Positions 24,174 through 32,095 of a stretch of DNA of 64,000 nt are shown here, piece by piece. Made by a program: the position numbers and the translations under genes. The notes under the pieces were generated by a model. That model saw nothing but the letters and a program-made list of their open reading frames with translations, was not told the DNA's origin and ran no database searches. Source of the stretch: JAGOUA01 sp964645655. GTDB lineage: Bacteria > Patescibacteriota > Patescibacteriia > 2-12-FULL-60-25. The stretch lies in contig CAZXZS010000001.1 in NCBI GenBank assembly GCA_964645655.1, positions 310,001 through 374,000 of the forward strand, written 5' to 3'. Positions within the stretch are counted from its first letter, which is position 1, and every line of letters begins with the position of its first letter.

Positions 24174-24590
24174 CTACGGGGCGGGGAGGGCCGGCAGGAC
24201 GCTCCGAATGAGCCCCGCCTGTGCGTTCCAGCGCATGAAGCGGTCGTAGTCGGACCCTGCCATAAGCCAGGACCGTACGTTCCACTGCTCCGGTCGCACC
24301 GTCCATGGCCAGCGCCGCAGCTCGGCTTGCATACGTGGATCGAGCCTCGGCTTGACCGAGGCGGGCGTGTGGAGCGGCCACCCGTCGGCCCCGAAGTGCT
24401 CGGTGTACGGCAGCTCGTGGGGGTACGGGTATTTCGGGAGCGCCTCGGACGTGAATACGACCCGCTCAACCGCGCCCTCGGGCCAGACGGTCGGGTCGGC
24501 GTTCTCGGGCCGGGTTTCGACTGTGGGGCCGGTCCAGTCGGGACGGTGCCAGGGGGCGGGGAGCGGGGCGGAGGCGGTCGGGCTGGTCAT
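24174..24590 (-). CDS. Trp/Pro-rich ORFan, 138 aa
   Basis: Not recognised. About 9 Trp and more than 20 Pro in 138 residues, with repeated W-containing segments (PTVWPEG, RRWPWTV, EQWNVRSW). No signal peptide or membrane segment. The start has a GAGGAA Shine-Dalgarno sequence and a minus-strand promoter at 24639-24667. A T tract after a short stem at 24118-24140 suggests its own terminator. It is another self-contained ORFan unit. Confidence 0.62.
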   Translation of the reverse strand: MTSPTASAPLPAPWHRPDWTGPTVETRPENADPTVWPEGAVERVVFTSEALPKYPYPHELPYTEHFGADGWPLHTPASVKPRLDPRMQAELRRWPWTVRPEQWNVRSWLMAGSDYDRFMRWNAQAGLIRSVLPALPAP

Positions 24591-24638
24591 GGGGTTCCTC
24601 GTTTGGCTTCTTCACCAATGGATTTTGGTGAATAGGCA

Positions 24639-24667
24639 ATCCTAACAAGGGACCGGCGTTCTGTCAA
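24639..24667 (-). promoter_or_regulatory. Promoter of the Trp/Pro-rich ORFan
   Basis: On the minus strand -35 TTGACA (24662-24667), 17-nt spacer, -10 TAGGAT (24639-24644). Confidence 0.78.
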
Positions 24668-24707
24668 GCGGGTAAGGACGAGATGGGGGATAGTGTGCTA
24701 TAAATCT

Positions 24708-24733
24708 AAAAACGGCCTTAAATGGCCTTTTTC
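24708..24733. terminator. Hairpin with flanking A and T tracts
   Basis: CGGCC/TGGCC with A and T runs on either side; it lies between the two divergent ORFan promoters, with no gene reading into it visible, so its role is unclear. Confidence 0.5.
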
Positions 24734-24760
24734 ATGGTCGTGTCGTAAGTCCTCACTCGC

Positions 24761-24789
24761 TTGACAAGAGGCGCATTTTCTGCTACGAT
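24761..24789 (+). promoter_or_regulatory. Promoter of the 480-aa ORFan
   Basis: -35 TTGACA (24761-24766), 17-nt spacer, extended -10 TGCTACGAT (TACGAT at 24784-24789). Confidence 0.8.
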
Positions 24790-24844
24790 AGCGAGTCTTT
24801 CCGATCCAAGGAAAGCCTCATTTCAGCGCAAAACGGAGACTCTC

Positions 24845-26287
24845 ATGGAAGTGACGCATGATCCCGCCTTGCGGGAGGGGCTGTGGTCCGCGTGGGACCG
24901 GTTCACCGAGTTGTTGGCGGCGGGCGCGGAGACGATCGCGCGTGACCCACACGGGCACGCGTTCCGTCTCGACGCGTCCACCCTCGAAAACGTCTTCAGC
25001 GAGATGGGCGCGCGCTTGGCGGCACCCGGCACGACGCCGGACCCTCGTCCGCTGGTCGCGGCGATGGAACGGGGCCAGGTGGTCCCGCCCGAGCAGGCGA
25101 TGGGCTTCCTGGCCTATACGCAAACCTGCGACCACTGTGACCGGACCGTCACCTACCGGTTCGACGGCCGGAACCTCTGGGCGGATGAGCCGTGCGCGCT
25201 CGGCGCCGACCCGCAGCCCTTCGAGGTGTCCCTCAACGTCCCTTCTGGGCGGCTCGTACTGGCGAACGACCTGACGCACGATCTCTTTCGGGCATACGGC
25301 GCGTTCGAGTCGAGCGGTACGCTCATCGGCCGCCAGCGCCAGACGCGCGTCTACGAGCGGATGGGGTGCTTCCATGTGCCGCTCACGGAAGATGGCCGCC
25401 TGCGGATCCACGCGCGCAAGGGCGGTGACCCCGACCGGAACCTGGTCGTCCTGCAGAAGCGCTACAGGCGGCGCATCAAGGCACCCCGCTTCTTCAAGGG
25501 GCGCCCGCTCGCCGTCCTGGGGATCGAGACGCGCACCTATTCCCTCGTGGACGCCGACGAGTACGTCCGGTGTGGCGGCTCGCTGGCGAGTCCCGACATC
25601 CGCGTCATCCCCGTCGACCCAGGCGTCTATCGCCTCACGCATCGGGCCTATCATCCCGACTTCCGGGCGCAGCCCGAACCCGAGGCGCTCACCCTGATCG
25701 ACTGGGTGCGTCCGCCGGATCCGGTCCATGATTATCAGGCGGAGCGCGAAGCGTTCCAGCTCACGGCGGGCCAGGTCCTCTGGCGCGCCCTCCAGCGGCG
25801 TCACGGCGATGGGGAGCCCAGCGCGGACGCGCTCTGGGGCCTTGTCGACAGGATCTTCAGCCAGCCGGGCGACTGGCATCCGAACGGGTTCGGCCAGCTG
25901 AGCCCCGAGAGCCGGATGGACGACCCGGAGGTGCAGGTCCCGCCGTTGACGGAGCGGCAGTCATGGTATGGTGCCCGCCGGTCGCACCTGCGGCTGTCGC
26001 CCTCCCAGTGCACCTCGGACGAGTGCTTCGCGAACTCGCTGCTCATCCAGGCGGCGATCGGGAACGTGCCCCTCAACCCCTCGTTCCGTGCGCTCGTGCG
26101 GACGGTCCTGCGCGGCATCGTGGACCATGGCATCGTGGTCGACCCGTTCCTCCCGTCGCCCAACGACCCGCCGAAGACGGTCCAGCAGCAGGCGGAGGAA
26201 GCCATGGAGGAGCGCCGCCTGGTCGGGATCGCCCGCCAGGCGCTCGACGCCATGGACCTGTTCGAGCCGGACCCTGCCCTGCGCTGA
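24845..26287 (+). CDS. Large ORFan, 480 aa, with one CxxC pair
   Basis: Not recognised. A soluble protein with a CDHC pair at about residues 103-106 (QTCDHCDRTVTYRF) and a further Cys (ADEPCALG) about 20 residues later, so a partial zinc site is possible. The central part is beta-rich, and the C-terminal part is helical. ATG 24845 follows GGAG at about 24835; the longer frame starts at the promoter. It has its own promoter and terminator. Codon use is like the core genes, so there is no sign of recent transfer. Confidence 0.68.
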   Translation: MEVTHDPALREGLWSAWDRFTELLAAGAETIARDPHGHAFRLDASTLENVFSEMGARLAAPGTTPDPRPLVAAMERGQVVPPEQAMGFLAYTQTCDHCDRTVTYRFDGRNLWADEPCALGADPQPFEVSLNVPSGRLVLANDLTHDLFRAYGAFESSGTLIGRQRQTRVYERMGCFHVPLTEDGRLRIHARKGGDPDRNLVVLQKRYRRRIKAPRFFKGRPLAVLGIETRTYSLVDADEYVRCGGSLASPDIRVIPVDPGVYRLTHRAYHPDFRAQPEPEALTLIDWVRPPDPVHDYQAEREAFQLTAGQVLWRALQRRHGDGEPSADALWGLVDRIFSQPGDWHPNGFGQLSPESRMDDPEVQVPPLTERQSWYGARRSHLRLSPSQCTSDECFANSLLIQAAIGNVPLNPSFRALVRTVLRGIVDHGIVVDPFLPSPNDPPKTVQQQAEEAMEERRLVGIARQALDAMDLFEPDPALR

Positions 26288-26302
26288 GCGCGGGGTTTTT
26301 CT
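26276..26302 (+). terminator. Terminator of the 480-aa ORFan
   Basis: CCCTGCGC pairs with GCGCGGGG around TGA, followed by five T. It overlaps the stop codon. Confidence 0.7.
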
Positions 26303-26309
26303 TTACGGG

Positions 26310-26338
26310 TTGACAGTATTTTCTGCATGGGTTAGCGT
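26310..26338 (+). promoter_or_regulatory. cls promoter
   Basis: -35 TTGACA (26310-26315), 17-nt spacer, -10 TAGCGT (26333-26338); leader of about 26 nt. Confidence 0.65.
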
Positions 26339-26370
26339 AAAAAACAGTTTGATCGCCATCCTCCCTTCGC

Positions 26371-27639
26371 ATGTACGCCTTCCTCCTCTTCCTGACCGCC
26401 CTCCTCTCGATGCTGTTGCTGACGGCGGCCTTTAATTATCGTTCGCGGAAACGGATCGAACGCTATATGCTTTCGCCCAAATGCACGTTGGGGGATGAGC
26501 AGTTCTGTCGGTCGATGACGGGGATCCTGGGGGACCCGTTCACGGTCGGGAACCGCATCGAGACCCTCCAGGATGGGCGGGAGATCTTTCCGGCGATGAT
26601 CGAGGCGATCCATTCGGCGCAACGGACGATCACGTTCGAGAGCTTCGTCTTCTCGTCGGGGAAGGTGTGCGCCGCGGTCATTGCGGCGTTAAAGCAACGG
26701 GCCGCGGCAGGCGTGCGCGTGCATCTTACGTTGGATTGGATGGGGAGTTCGTCCTTGAGCGTCCGCCAATACCGTGAGCTTAAGCGGGCCGGCATCCAGG
26801 TGGTCATGCATCGCCGCCTGCACTGGTATAACCTGACGCGGCTCAACAACCGCTCGCACCGCAAGATCCTGGTGATCGACGGGAAGGTCGGGTTCACGGG
26901 CGGGGTCGGCATCGCGGACCAGTGGATGCACGCGATGGACGGCATGCCTTCTTGGCGCGACTTGCACTATCGGGTGCAGGGGCCGGTCATCGCGAAGATG
27001 CAGTCGGTGTTTTTGGATAACTGGCTGAAGGGGCATGCGCGGGTCCTGGAGGGGGAGGGATATTTCCCGCCGTTGGAGCCGGCGGGCGGGCTGAAGGCGC
27101 AGGTGTTCCGCAGCTCGCCCGTGGACGGGCCGGAGACCGTGCGCCTGATGTACCTATTCAGCATGGCCTGCGCGAAGCGGACGATCCGCATCCTCAACGC
27201 CTATTTCGTGCCGGACCGGGCGTGCATCGAGGCGATCCTGCGCGCGCGCCGCCGGGGCGTGGAGGTCGAGATCATCGTGCCCGGGAAGAAGACGGACCAG
27301 CGGTTCCTGCGCTCCGTTTCCCGGGCGGGGTGGCGCGACCTGCTCAAGGCCGGCGTGAAGATCTACGAGTACCAGCCGACGATGCACCACGGCAAGCTCT
27401 TCATCGTGGATGACCTGTTCGTCAGCATCGGTTCGGCGAATTTTGACGGCCGATCGTTCCTGCTGAATGACGAGATGAACGTGAACGTGCTGGATGAGGG
27501 GTTCGCGCGCGAACAGGCCGCCATTTTTGAGAAGGACAAGGCCGACAGCGTCCTGATGACGTTTGAGCGTTGGCGGACGCGCTCGCCGTTTGACCGCGTC
27601 CTCGGTTCCATCGGCCAAGTCATTTTGTCGCAATTTTAG
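26371..27639 (+). CDS. cls: Cardiolipin synthase-type phospholipase D protein
   Basis: A 422-aa membrane enzyme that joins two phosphatidylglycerols into cardiolipin. One N-terminal hydrophobic segment (residues 3-21) is followed by two HKD motifs: His163-x-Lys165-(x)4-Asp170 in SHRKILVIDG, and His340-x-Lys342-(x)4-Asp347 in HHGKLFIVDD. The usual second N-terminal helix is missing, so it is a ClsB/short form or another PLD-family transferase. Membrane-lipid synthesis genes are otherwise not seen in the window. Confidence 0.85.
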   Translation: MYAFLLFLTALLSMLLLTAAFNYRSRKRIERYMLSPKCTLGDEQFCRSMTGILGDPFTVGNRIETLQDGREIFPAMIEAIHSAQRTITFESFVFSSGKVCAAVIAALKQRAAAGVRVHLTLDWMGSSSLSVRQYRELKRAGIQVVMHRRLHWYNLTRLNNRSHRKILVIDGKVGFTGGVGIADQWMHAMDGMPSWRDLHYRVQGPVIAKMQSVFLDNWLKGHARVLEGEGYFPPLEPAGGLKAQVFRSSPVDGPETVRLMYLFSMACAKRTIRILNAYFVPDRACIEAILRARRRGVEVEIIVPGKKTDQRFLRSVSRAGWRDLLKAGVKIYEYQPTMHHGKLFIVDDLFVSIGSANFDGRSFLLNDEMNVNVLDEGFAREQAAIFEKDKADSVLMTFERWRTRSPFDRVLGSIGQVILSQF

Positions 27640-27680
27640 CGAGGATTTGAGGCTCCGTGCGCGTCTGCTATCCTGGCGGC

Positions 27681-29396
27681 ATGGTCTCGTCCTTTTTTAC
27701 GCATCCGGGATTCGTGTTTGGGGCCGCTGCCGGCCTGTCGTGGCTCGCGCACCGGCTGCGGGCGCCGCACGCCCTTTTTTTACTGGTATTCGGGGCGATC
27801 CTGGGGTGCGATGGGTTCGGCGCGTGGGTTGATTTGGCTTCCCTCGACGGGTTCATCGCCGTCGGGATCGCGTCCCTGCTGTTTTTGGTGGGGTTGGAGC
27901 TGTCGCCGAGCTTCTTCCGCGAGGTCGGCGCCCGGCCGGTGCGCGTGTTTCTGACGACGCTCTTGGCGCTTGGCGGCGTCGGGTTCCTCTGGGCCGCCTC
28001 GTTTTCCGTTCCGTTGGTCCTCGCGGTCCTGGTGGGCGCGCTGTTCGCCTTCAATAGTACGATGTTGACGCTGAAGGCGTTGGGCGATCGTGACGAACTC
28101 GGGAAGACGCATGGCCGGGTGGTGACGTCGGTCCTGATCCTGCAGGACGTCGCGGCGAGCTTGCTGCTCGTGTGCGTCGCCGTCGTCGACGCGCTCAGCC
28201 ATGACGCGGCCTGGACGACGGTGGCGGCGATCTACCTGGGCAAGGTCCTGCTGCTCGGCATGTGTTGCTGGGCGTTCGCGAAATGCCTGCTCGTGCGGGT
28301 CTGGCGGCAGATCGCCAAGCGGCATGAGGTGTTCGTGCTGGCGGGGTTCGCGTACCCCTTGTTCGTGGGCGCGCTCTTTTCGCTCTTCGGCCTGTCGGTC
28401 GAATTGGGGGCGCTCGTCGCCGGCCTGTCGTTGGCTCATTCGGAATACCGCTACGAGCTCATCACGCGCATGCGCCCGCTCAAGGAGATCTTCCTGGCGC
28501 CGTTCTTCCTGGCGATCGGGGCGGGGTGGGCTTGGCGGTCGCTTGCGACGCTGTGGCCAGCCGTCCTGGTGGGGTTGGCCCTCGTGTGCGTGCTGGGGCC
28601 CTTGGTCGTGGGGTTCGTGATGCGCCGCAGCGGGTATCCGCGCCTGACCGCCTTGGCGACCGCCCTCCATTTGGCGCAGGGGAGCGAATTCACGTTCCTC
28701 TTCTTGACGGTCGCGGCGGTCCCGCTGCTGATTCCGGCCGACCTGCAGTCGGCCCTCCTGTCGGTCATCATCTTGTCGATGATCACGGGTTCCGTTGCCA
28801 TGCAGGTCGCGCCCCGGCTGCTCGCCTTTGCCCGGCAGCGTTGGCCGGAACGGGCGACGGGGCCGGAACGGGCGTTCCCGCGTGCGGAGAGCCTGCTTTT
28901 CGGATGTCATCGCGTCGGCGCCGACTTCTTGCCGGTCCTCAGGCGTGCGAGCCGTTCCTTTACGGTCGTTGACCTGGATCCGCAGGTCGTCGAACGCCTG
29001 CAGGGACAGGGGTACCAGGCGGTCTTCGGCGACATGGGGAATCGCGACTTGCTCGAAAAGATCGGCCTTGCCAGGGCGAAACTCGTCATCTCGACCGTGC
29101 CGGACGTCGAGGCCCAGGTCATGCTCCTCAAGCAGTTGAAGCGGCATCGCGCCAAGCCGATCGTGATCCTGGTCGCGCACCAGGTGGAAGAGGCGCTGCT
29201 CCTGTATAAGCAGGGGGCGACCTATGTGATCTTGCCGCATTTCCTGGGTGGAAATTACGCGTCCCAGCTCATCGAGGCGCATGGGTATGACGATCCGGAG
29301 CCGTTCGAGGTCGAACGCTTGCGTCATGTCGAGCACCTCAAGCGGCGTGGGCAGGCCTTGCTTGCCGCTCCCGTGGAATCGAGGCGAACGCGGTAG
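27681..29396 (+). CDS. Kef-type cation:proton antiporter (CPA2) with TrkA-N domain
   Basis: A 571-aa protein with about twelve membrane segments (to about residue 385) and a cytoplasmic RCK/TrkA-N Rossmann domain (about 402-520, FGCHRVGADFLPVL and VVDLDPQVVERLQ). It resembles KefB/YbaL-type K+ or Na+/H+ antiporters; the QGSEFTFLFL segment is typical of CPA2. ATG 27681 lies exactly 7 nt after a TATCCT -10 box (27669-27674) with TTGAGG 16 nt upstream, so the mRNA is leaderless. Confidence 0.88.
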   Translation: MVSSFFTHPGFVFGAAAGLSWLAHRLRAPHALFLLVFGAILGCDGFGAWVDLASLDGFIAVGIASLLFLVGLELSPSFFREVGARPVRVFLTTLLALGGVGFLWAASFSVPLVLAVLVGALFAFNSTMLTLKALGDRDELGKTHGRVVTSVLILQDVAASLLLVCVAVVDALSHDAAWTTVAAIYLGKVLLLGMCCWAFAKCLLVRVWRQIAKRHEVFVLAGFAYPLFVGALFSLFGLSVELGALVAGLSLAHSEYRYELITRMRPLKEIFLAPFFLAIGAGWAWRSLATLWPAVLVGLALVCVLGPLVVGFVMRRSGYPRLTALATALHLAQGSEFTFLFLTVAAVPLLIPADLQSALLSVIILSMITGSVAMQVAPRLLAFARQRWPERATGPERAFPRAESLLFGCHRVGADFLPVLRRASRSFTVVDLDPQVVERLQGQGYQAVFGDMGNRDLLEKIGLARAKLVISTVPDVEAQVMLLKQLKRHRAKPIVILVAHQVEEALLLYKQGATYVILPHFLGGNYASQLIEAHGYDDPEPFEVERLRHVEHLKRRGQALLAAPVESRRTR

Positions 29397-29406
29397 ATTT
29401 TGGGCC

Positions 29407-29435
29407 TTGCCCGGCCGCGCCAGGGGCGCTACACT
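29407..29435 (+). promoter_or_regulatory. parAB promoter
   Basis: -35 TTGCCC (29407-29412), 17-nt spacer, -10 TACACT (29430-29435); transcription start about 8 nt before ATG 29450. Confidence 0.7.
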
Positions 29436-29449
29436 CGGAGGCGTCTGTT

Positions 29450-30238
29450 ATGGCGCGCCTCATTTCCATCGTCAACCAAAAAGGTGGGGTCGGAAAGACC
29501 ACCACGGCGATTAACGTTGGCGCCTATCTCGCCGAACAGGGGAAATTCGTCCTGATCGTCGACCTCGATCCGCAGGCGAACGCGACCTCCGGGCTCGGCA
29601 TTGACCATCGGACCTTGGAACGCGGGGTGTACGAGTCGATCTTGTCCCAGGCGCCGTTGCGTGACGTGGTCTTGCCCACGGGCCACGAGCTCCTCAAGGT
29701 TGCGCCCGCGACGACGTCGCTCGCCGGCCTGAACATCGAGCTGGTCGACCTCGAGCGCCGCGAATTTCGCCTCCGCGAGGCGCTGCTCGAGATCCGCAAC
29801 GACTACGACTTCATCCTGATCGACTGCCCGCCCACGCTTGGGCTCATCACCTTAAACGGGTTGGTCGCCGGGGACGAGATCCTGATCCCCGTACAGGCCG
29901 AATATTTCGCCTTGGAGGGGCTGGGGCAGCTCCTGGAGACGGTCCGGTTGGTCAAGGATGGCTTGCGTCCGGACTTGGGGATTCTCGGCGCGGTGATCAC
30001 CATGTATGATGGGCGCACGAAGCTTTCGGATGACGTGCTGCAGGAACTTTACAAATACTTTCCCAACACCATCTTCCAGGCGGTGATCCCGCGCAACGTG
30101 CGGTTGGCCGAGGCGCCGTCGTTCGGCCGGACCATCGTGCAGTTCGATCCGGGGTCGAAAGGGGCCAAGGCCTACGAGCGGCTGGCCCAGGAGATCGTTG
30201 AGCGGGAACTTGATGGCTTTACCATACGCGCCTTATGA
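29450..30238 (+). CDS. parA: Chromosome-partitioning ATPase ParA (Soj)
   Basis: A 262-aa Walker ATPase for chromosome segregation. The deviant Walker A QKGGVGKTTTAIN is at about 10-22, with VDLDPQANAT and DCPPTLGLIT further on. It overlaps parB by 4 nt (ATGA), so the pair is translationally coupled. parS sites (TGTTTCACGTGAAACA-like) were not seen in the window. The replication origin is therefore probably not here, although parAB often lies near it. Confidence 0.95.
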   Translation: MARLISIVNQKGGVGKTTTAINVGAYLAEQGKFVLIVDLDPQANATSGLGIDHRTLERGVYESILSQAPLRDVVLPTGHELLKVAPATTSLAGLNIELVDLERREFRLREALLEIRNDYDFILIDCPPTLGLITLNGLVAGDEILIPVQAEYFALEGLGQLLETVRLVKDGLRPDLGILGAVITMYDGRTKLSDDVLQELYKYFPNTIFQAVIPRNVRLAEAPSFGRTIVQFDPGSKGAKAYERLAQEIVERELDGFTIRAL

Positions 30239-31227
30239 TCATGGGAAAACAATCGGGACTCGGCCGCGGCCTCGGAGCGCTCATCCCGCCCAAGCCGGCT
30301 GCGGCGCCAACGGGCGATGCGTCCGCGGCCCCCAAGCCTCCTGCGCCTGAAGAGGCGACCGTACCGACCCCGTCCTCGACCCGGCCCACCGTTTCCGGTC
30401 CGCCGAAGCGCACCCTCGCTTCCGGGTTGGGCGCCCCTACGTCTTCCGACGCCAAATCCGGTCCGCTCGAGATCGCCATCGCGTCCATCGAGGCGAATCC
30501 CCGCCAGCCGCGCCGCCAATTTGACCACGGGATGATGGATGACCTCATCGCGAGCGTGAAGGCCCATGGGATCCTGCAGCCGCTCCTCGTGACGCGGAAG
30601 CCGGATGGGAAATACACCCTGGTCGCCGGGGAGCGTCGGTTGCGGGCCGCCACGTTGGCCGGCCTGCTGCAGGTCCCGGCCGTCGTCCGCGAGACCACCG
30701 ACCAGGAGCGCCTGGAGCTCGCCCTCATCGAGAACATCCAGCGCCAGGACCTCAACCCGCTCGAAGAGGCCCATGCCTACGAAGAATTGCACCGGTCGTT
30801 CCACCTCACCCAAGAGGAGATCGCCAAGAAGGTCGGCAAGAGCCGGTCGCAGGTGTCCAACACCATCCGCCTGCTCCAGTTGCCGGACCAGATGCAGCAG
30901 GCCCTCCTCGACGGCCGCCTCTCCGCCTCGAATGCGCGCACGCTCTTGGCCCTCGAATCGGAACCGGAGCGGATGAGGCTGTTCGAGGCGATGGTTGCCG
31001 GCCGCTACACGGTCCGTGAGGCCGAAGAGCAGGTCGGTGCCAAGGGTCGGGCCCGGCCACGCCGTCTCGTCGACAGCAACCTCCGCGCCGCCGAAGAGCA
31101 GATCCGTTCTTACCTCCAATGCAAGGTGAAGATCCGTCGCGAGGAGAAGGGGGATGGGGAAATCAAGCTGCGGTTCTATTCGGAAGAGGAGTTGCGGGCC
31201 ATTTTGGAGAAATTACGCGAGGGTTAG
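30235..31227 (+). CDS. parB: Chromosome-partitioning protein ParB
   Basis: A 330-aa CTPase/DNA-binding protein. After an N-terminal SGLGRGLGALIPP motif and a Pro/Ala-rich linker (about residues 18-65) comes the ParB/Srx CTP-binding domain (NPRQPRRQFD, GERRLRAATLAG, ENIQRQDLNPLEEA). A helix-turn-helix (EEIAKKVGKSRSQVSNTIRLL) then binds DNA, and the C-terminal dimer domain closes the protein. The start may be 30235 or 30241; 30235 creates the ATGA overlap. The terminator after it overlaps the promoter of the next gene. Confidence 0.95.
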   Translation: MIMGKQSGLGRGLGALIPPKPAAAPTGDASAAPKPPAPEEATVPTPSSTRPTVSGPPKRTLASGLGAPTSSDAKSGPLEIAIASIEANPRQPRRQFDHGMMDDLIASVKAHGILQPLLVTRKPDGKYTLVAGERRLRAATLAGLLQVPAVVRETTDQERLELALIENIQRQDLNPLEEAHAYEELHRSFHLTQEEIAKKVGKSRSQVSNTIRLLQLPDQMQQALLDGRLSASNARTLLALESEPERMRLFEAMVAGRYTVREAEEQVGAKGRARPRRLVDSNLRAAEEQIRSYLQCKVKIRREEKGDGEIKLRFYSEEELRAILEKLREG

Positions 31228-31234
31228 CGAAAAA

Positions 31235-31266
31235 ACCCGATCTGCGCTTGACGGATCGGTGTTTTT
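31235..31266 (+). terminator. parB terminator overlapping the next promoter
   Basis: CCGATC pairs with GATCGG around TGCGCTTGACG, then TTTTTT. The -35 box TTGACG (31248-31253) lies inside the loop and 3' arm. Confidence 0.65.
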
Positions 31267-31275
31267 TGATATATT
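31248..31275 (+). promoter_or_regulatory. Promoter of the 240-aa ORFan
   Basis: -35 TTGACG (31248-31253), 16-nt spacer, -10 TATATT (31270-31275). Confidence 0.75.
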
Positions 31276-31330
31276 GCGCCAGCTTTCGCGCTTCCTGTTA
31301 CGGGTGTGCGAAGAAAGAAAGGGAGCGTCA

Positions 31331-32053
31331 ATGCAAGAAGCAGAGGACTCATCCTCCATCATCGGCTGCATCCGCGTTCGGCGTCACGGCGCCATTTCGC
31401 GGCAGGTCAAGCTGCGGCAGCCGGTCGTGGCCGTACTGACGAACATTCCGGAGGGGGAGCAAGCGATATCGGCGGTGGCTTCGCCGCTTCTCGAGGGGGC
31501 TGACCGTGTGCCTGAGATGGATCTGGTGATACCTGATGGGGTCTCATTCGGCGCCGAATGCTTCGTCGTTGCCGCAGTGGTGGCTGGCCTACTGCCTAAT
31601 GGTTCCGACCGCGTGGCCATCATCCCGGTCATCGGTGACTACGATCCGAGCCGTTTCCCCGTGGTCTATGGTGAGGCGCACGGCTCCTGGGCGACGGCCA
31701 CCTCTCCGGCCGCGATCGCGTTCCTGCAGCGAAAAGCGACGGAGTGGGCACCCGTTGATGCGGAGCTGCTCCGCCGTTCGCTGAGCCCTGGGTTGGCCCA
31801 CGACCAGCGCGTGTACGCCTGGCGGCGGCTGGTGGCGGCGCTGGGCTTCGGCGGCCTGATCCGGGTACGCAGATCGGGTGGCTTTCGCCTTGATCACGTC
31901 CTTCCGATCCTCGTAGCGCAGGAGCTCGGGTTCGTTCCGGAGAAGCGTCTGCCCGCCCGCTGGAGGAGGTTCCATCCAGCCTGGCGGTCGCTCGCGCTGC
32001 CGGCCGGATGGGGGCGCGCGGCGCCTGATGCCAAGACCGATGACGAACCCTGA
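31331..32053 (+). CDS. ORFan protein, 240 aa
   Basis: Not recognised. Soluble, alpha/beta, with no metal motif; the C-terminal part is rich in Arg, Trp and Pro (LPARWRRFHPAWRS). ATG 31331 follows AAAGGGAG (about 31317-31324), a good Shine-Dalgarno sequence. It has its own promoter and terminator and sits between parB and the convergent relA/spoT. Confidence 0.65.
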   Translation: MQEAEDSSSIIGCIRVRRHGAISRQVKLRQPVVAVLTNIPEGEQAISAVASPLLEGADRVPEMDLVIPDGVSFGAECFVVAAVVAGLLPNGSDRVAIIPVIGDYDPSRFPVVYGEAHGSWATATSPAAIAFLQRKATEWAPVDAELLRRSLSPGLAHDQRVYAWRRLVAALGFGGLIRVRRSGGFRLDHVLPILVAQELGFVPEKRLPARWRRFHPAWRSLALPAGWGRAAPDAKTDDEP

Positions 32054-32055
32054 CG

Positions 32056-32092
32056 CCTTGCCACTTCGGTGGCGAGTGCGTTTTTTTATCCG
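32056..32092 (+). terminator. Terminator of the 240-aa ORFan
   Basis: GCCAC/GTGGC around TTCG, then GAGTGCG and seven T; it lies at the convergent junction with relA/spoT. Confidence 0.6.
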
Positions 32093-32095
32093 GAC

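Noticed and set aside
27780..29336. 518-aa minus-strand frame opposite the Kef-type gene
   Set aside because: Low-complexity Arg/Gln/Asp composition typical of antisense frames; the plus-strand protein has clear membrane and RCK domains.
29407..31300. Replication origin near parAB
   Set aside because: No dnaA, DnaA-box cluster or parS-like palindrome was seen next to parAB.
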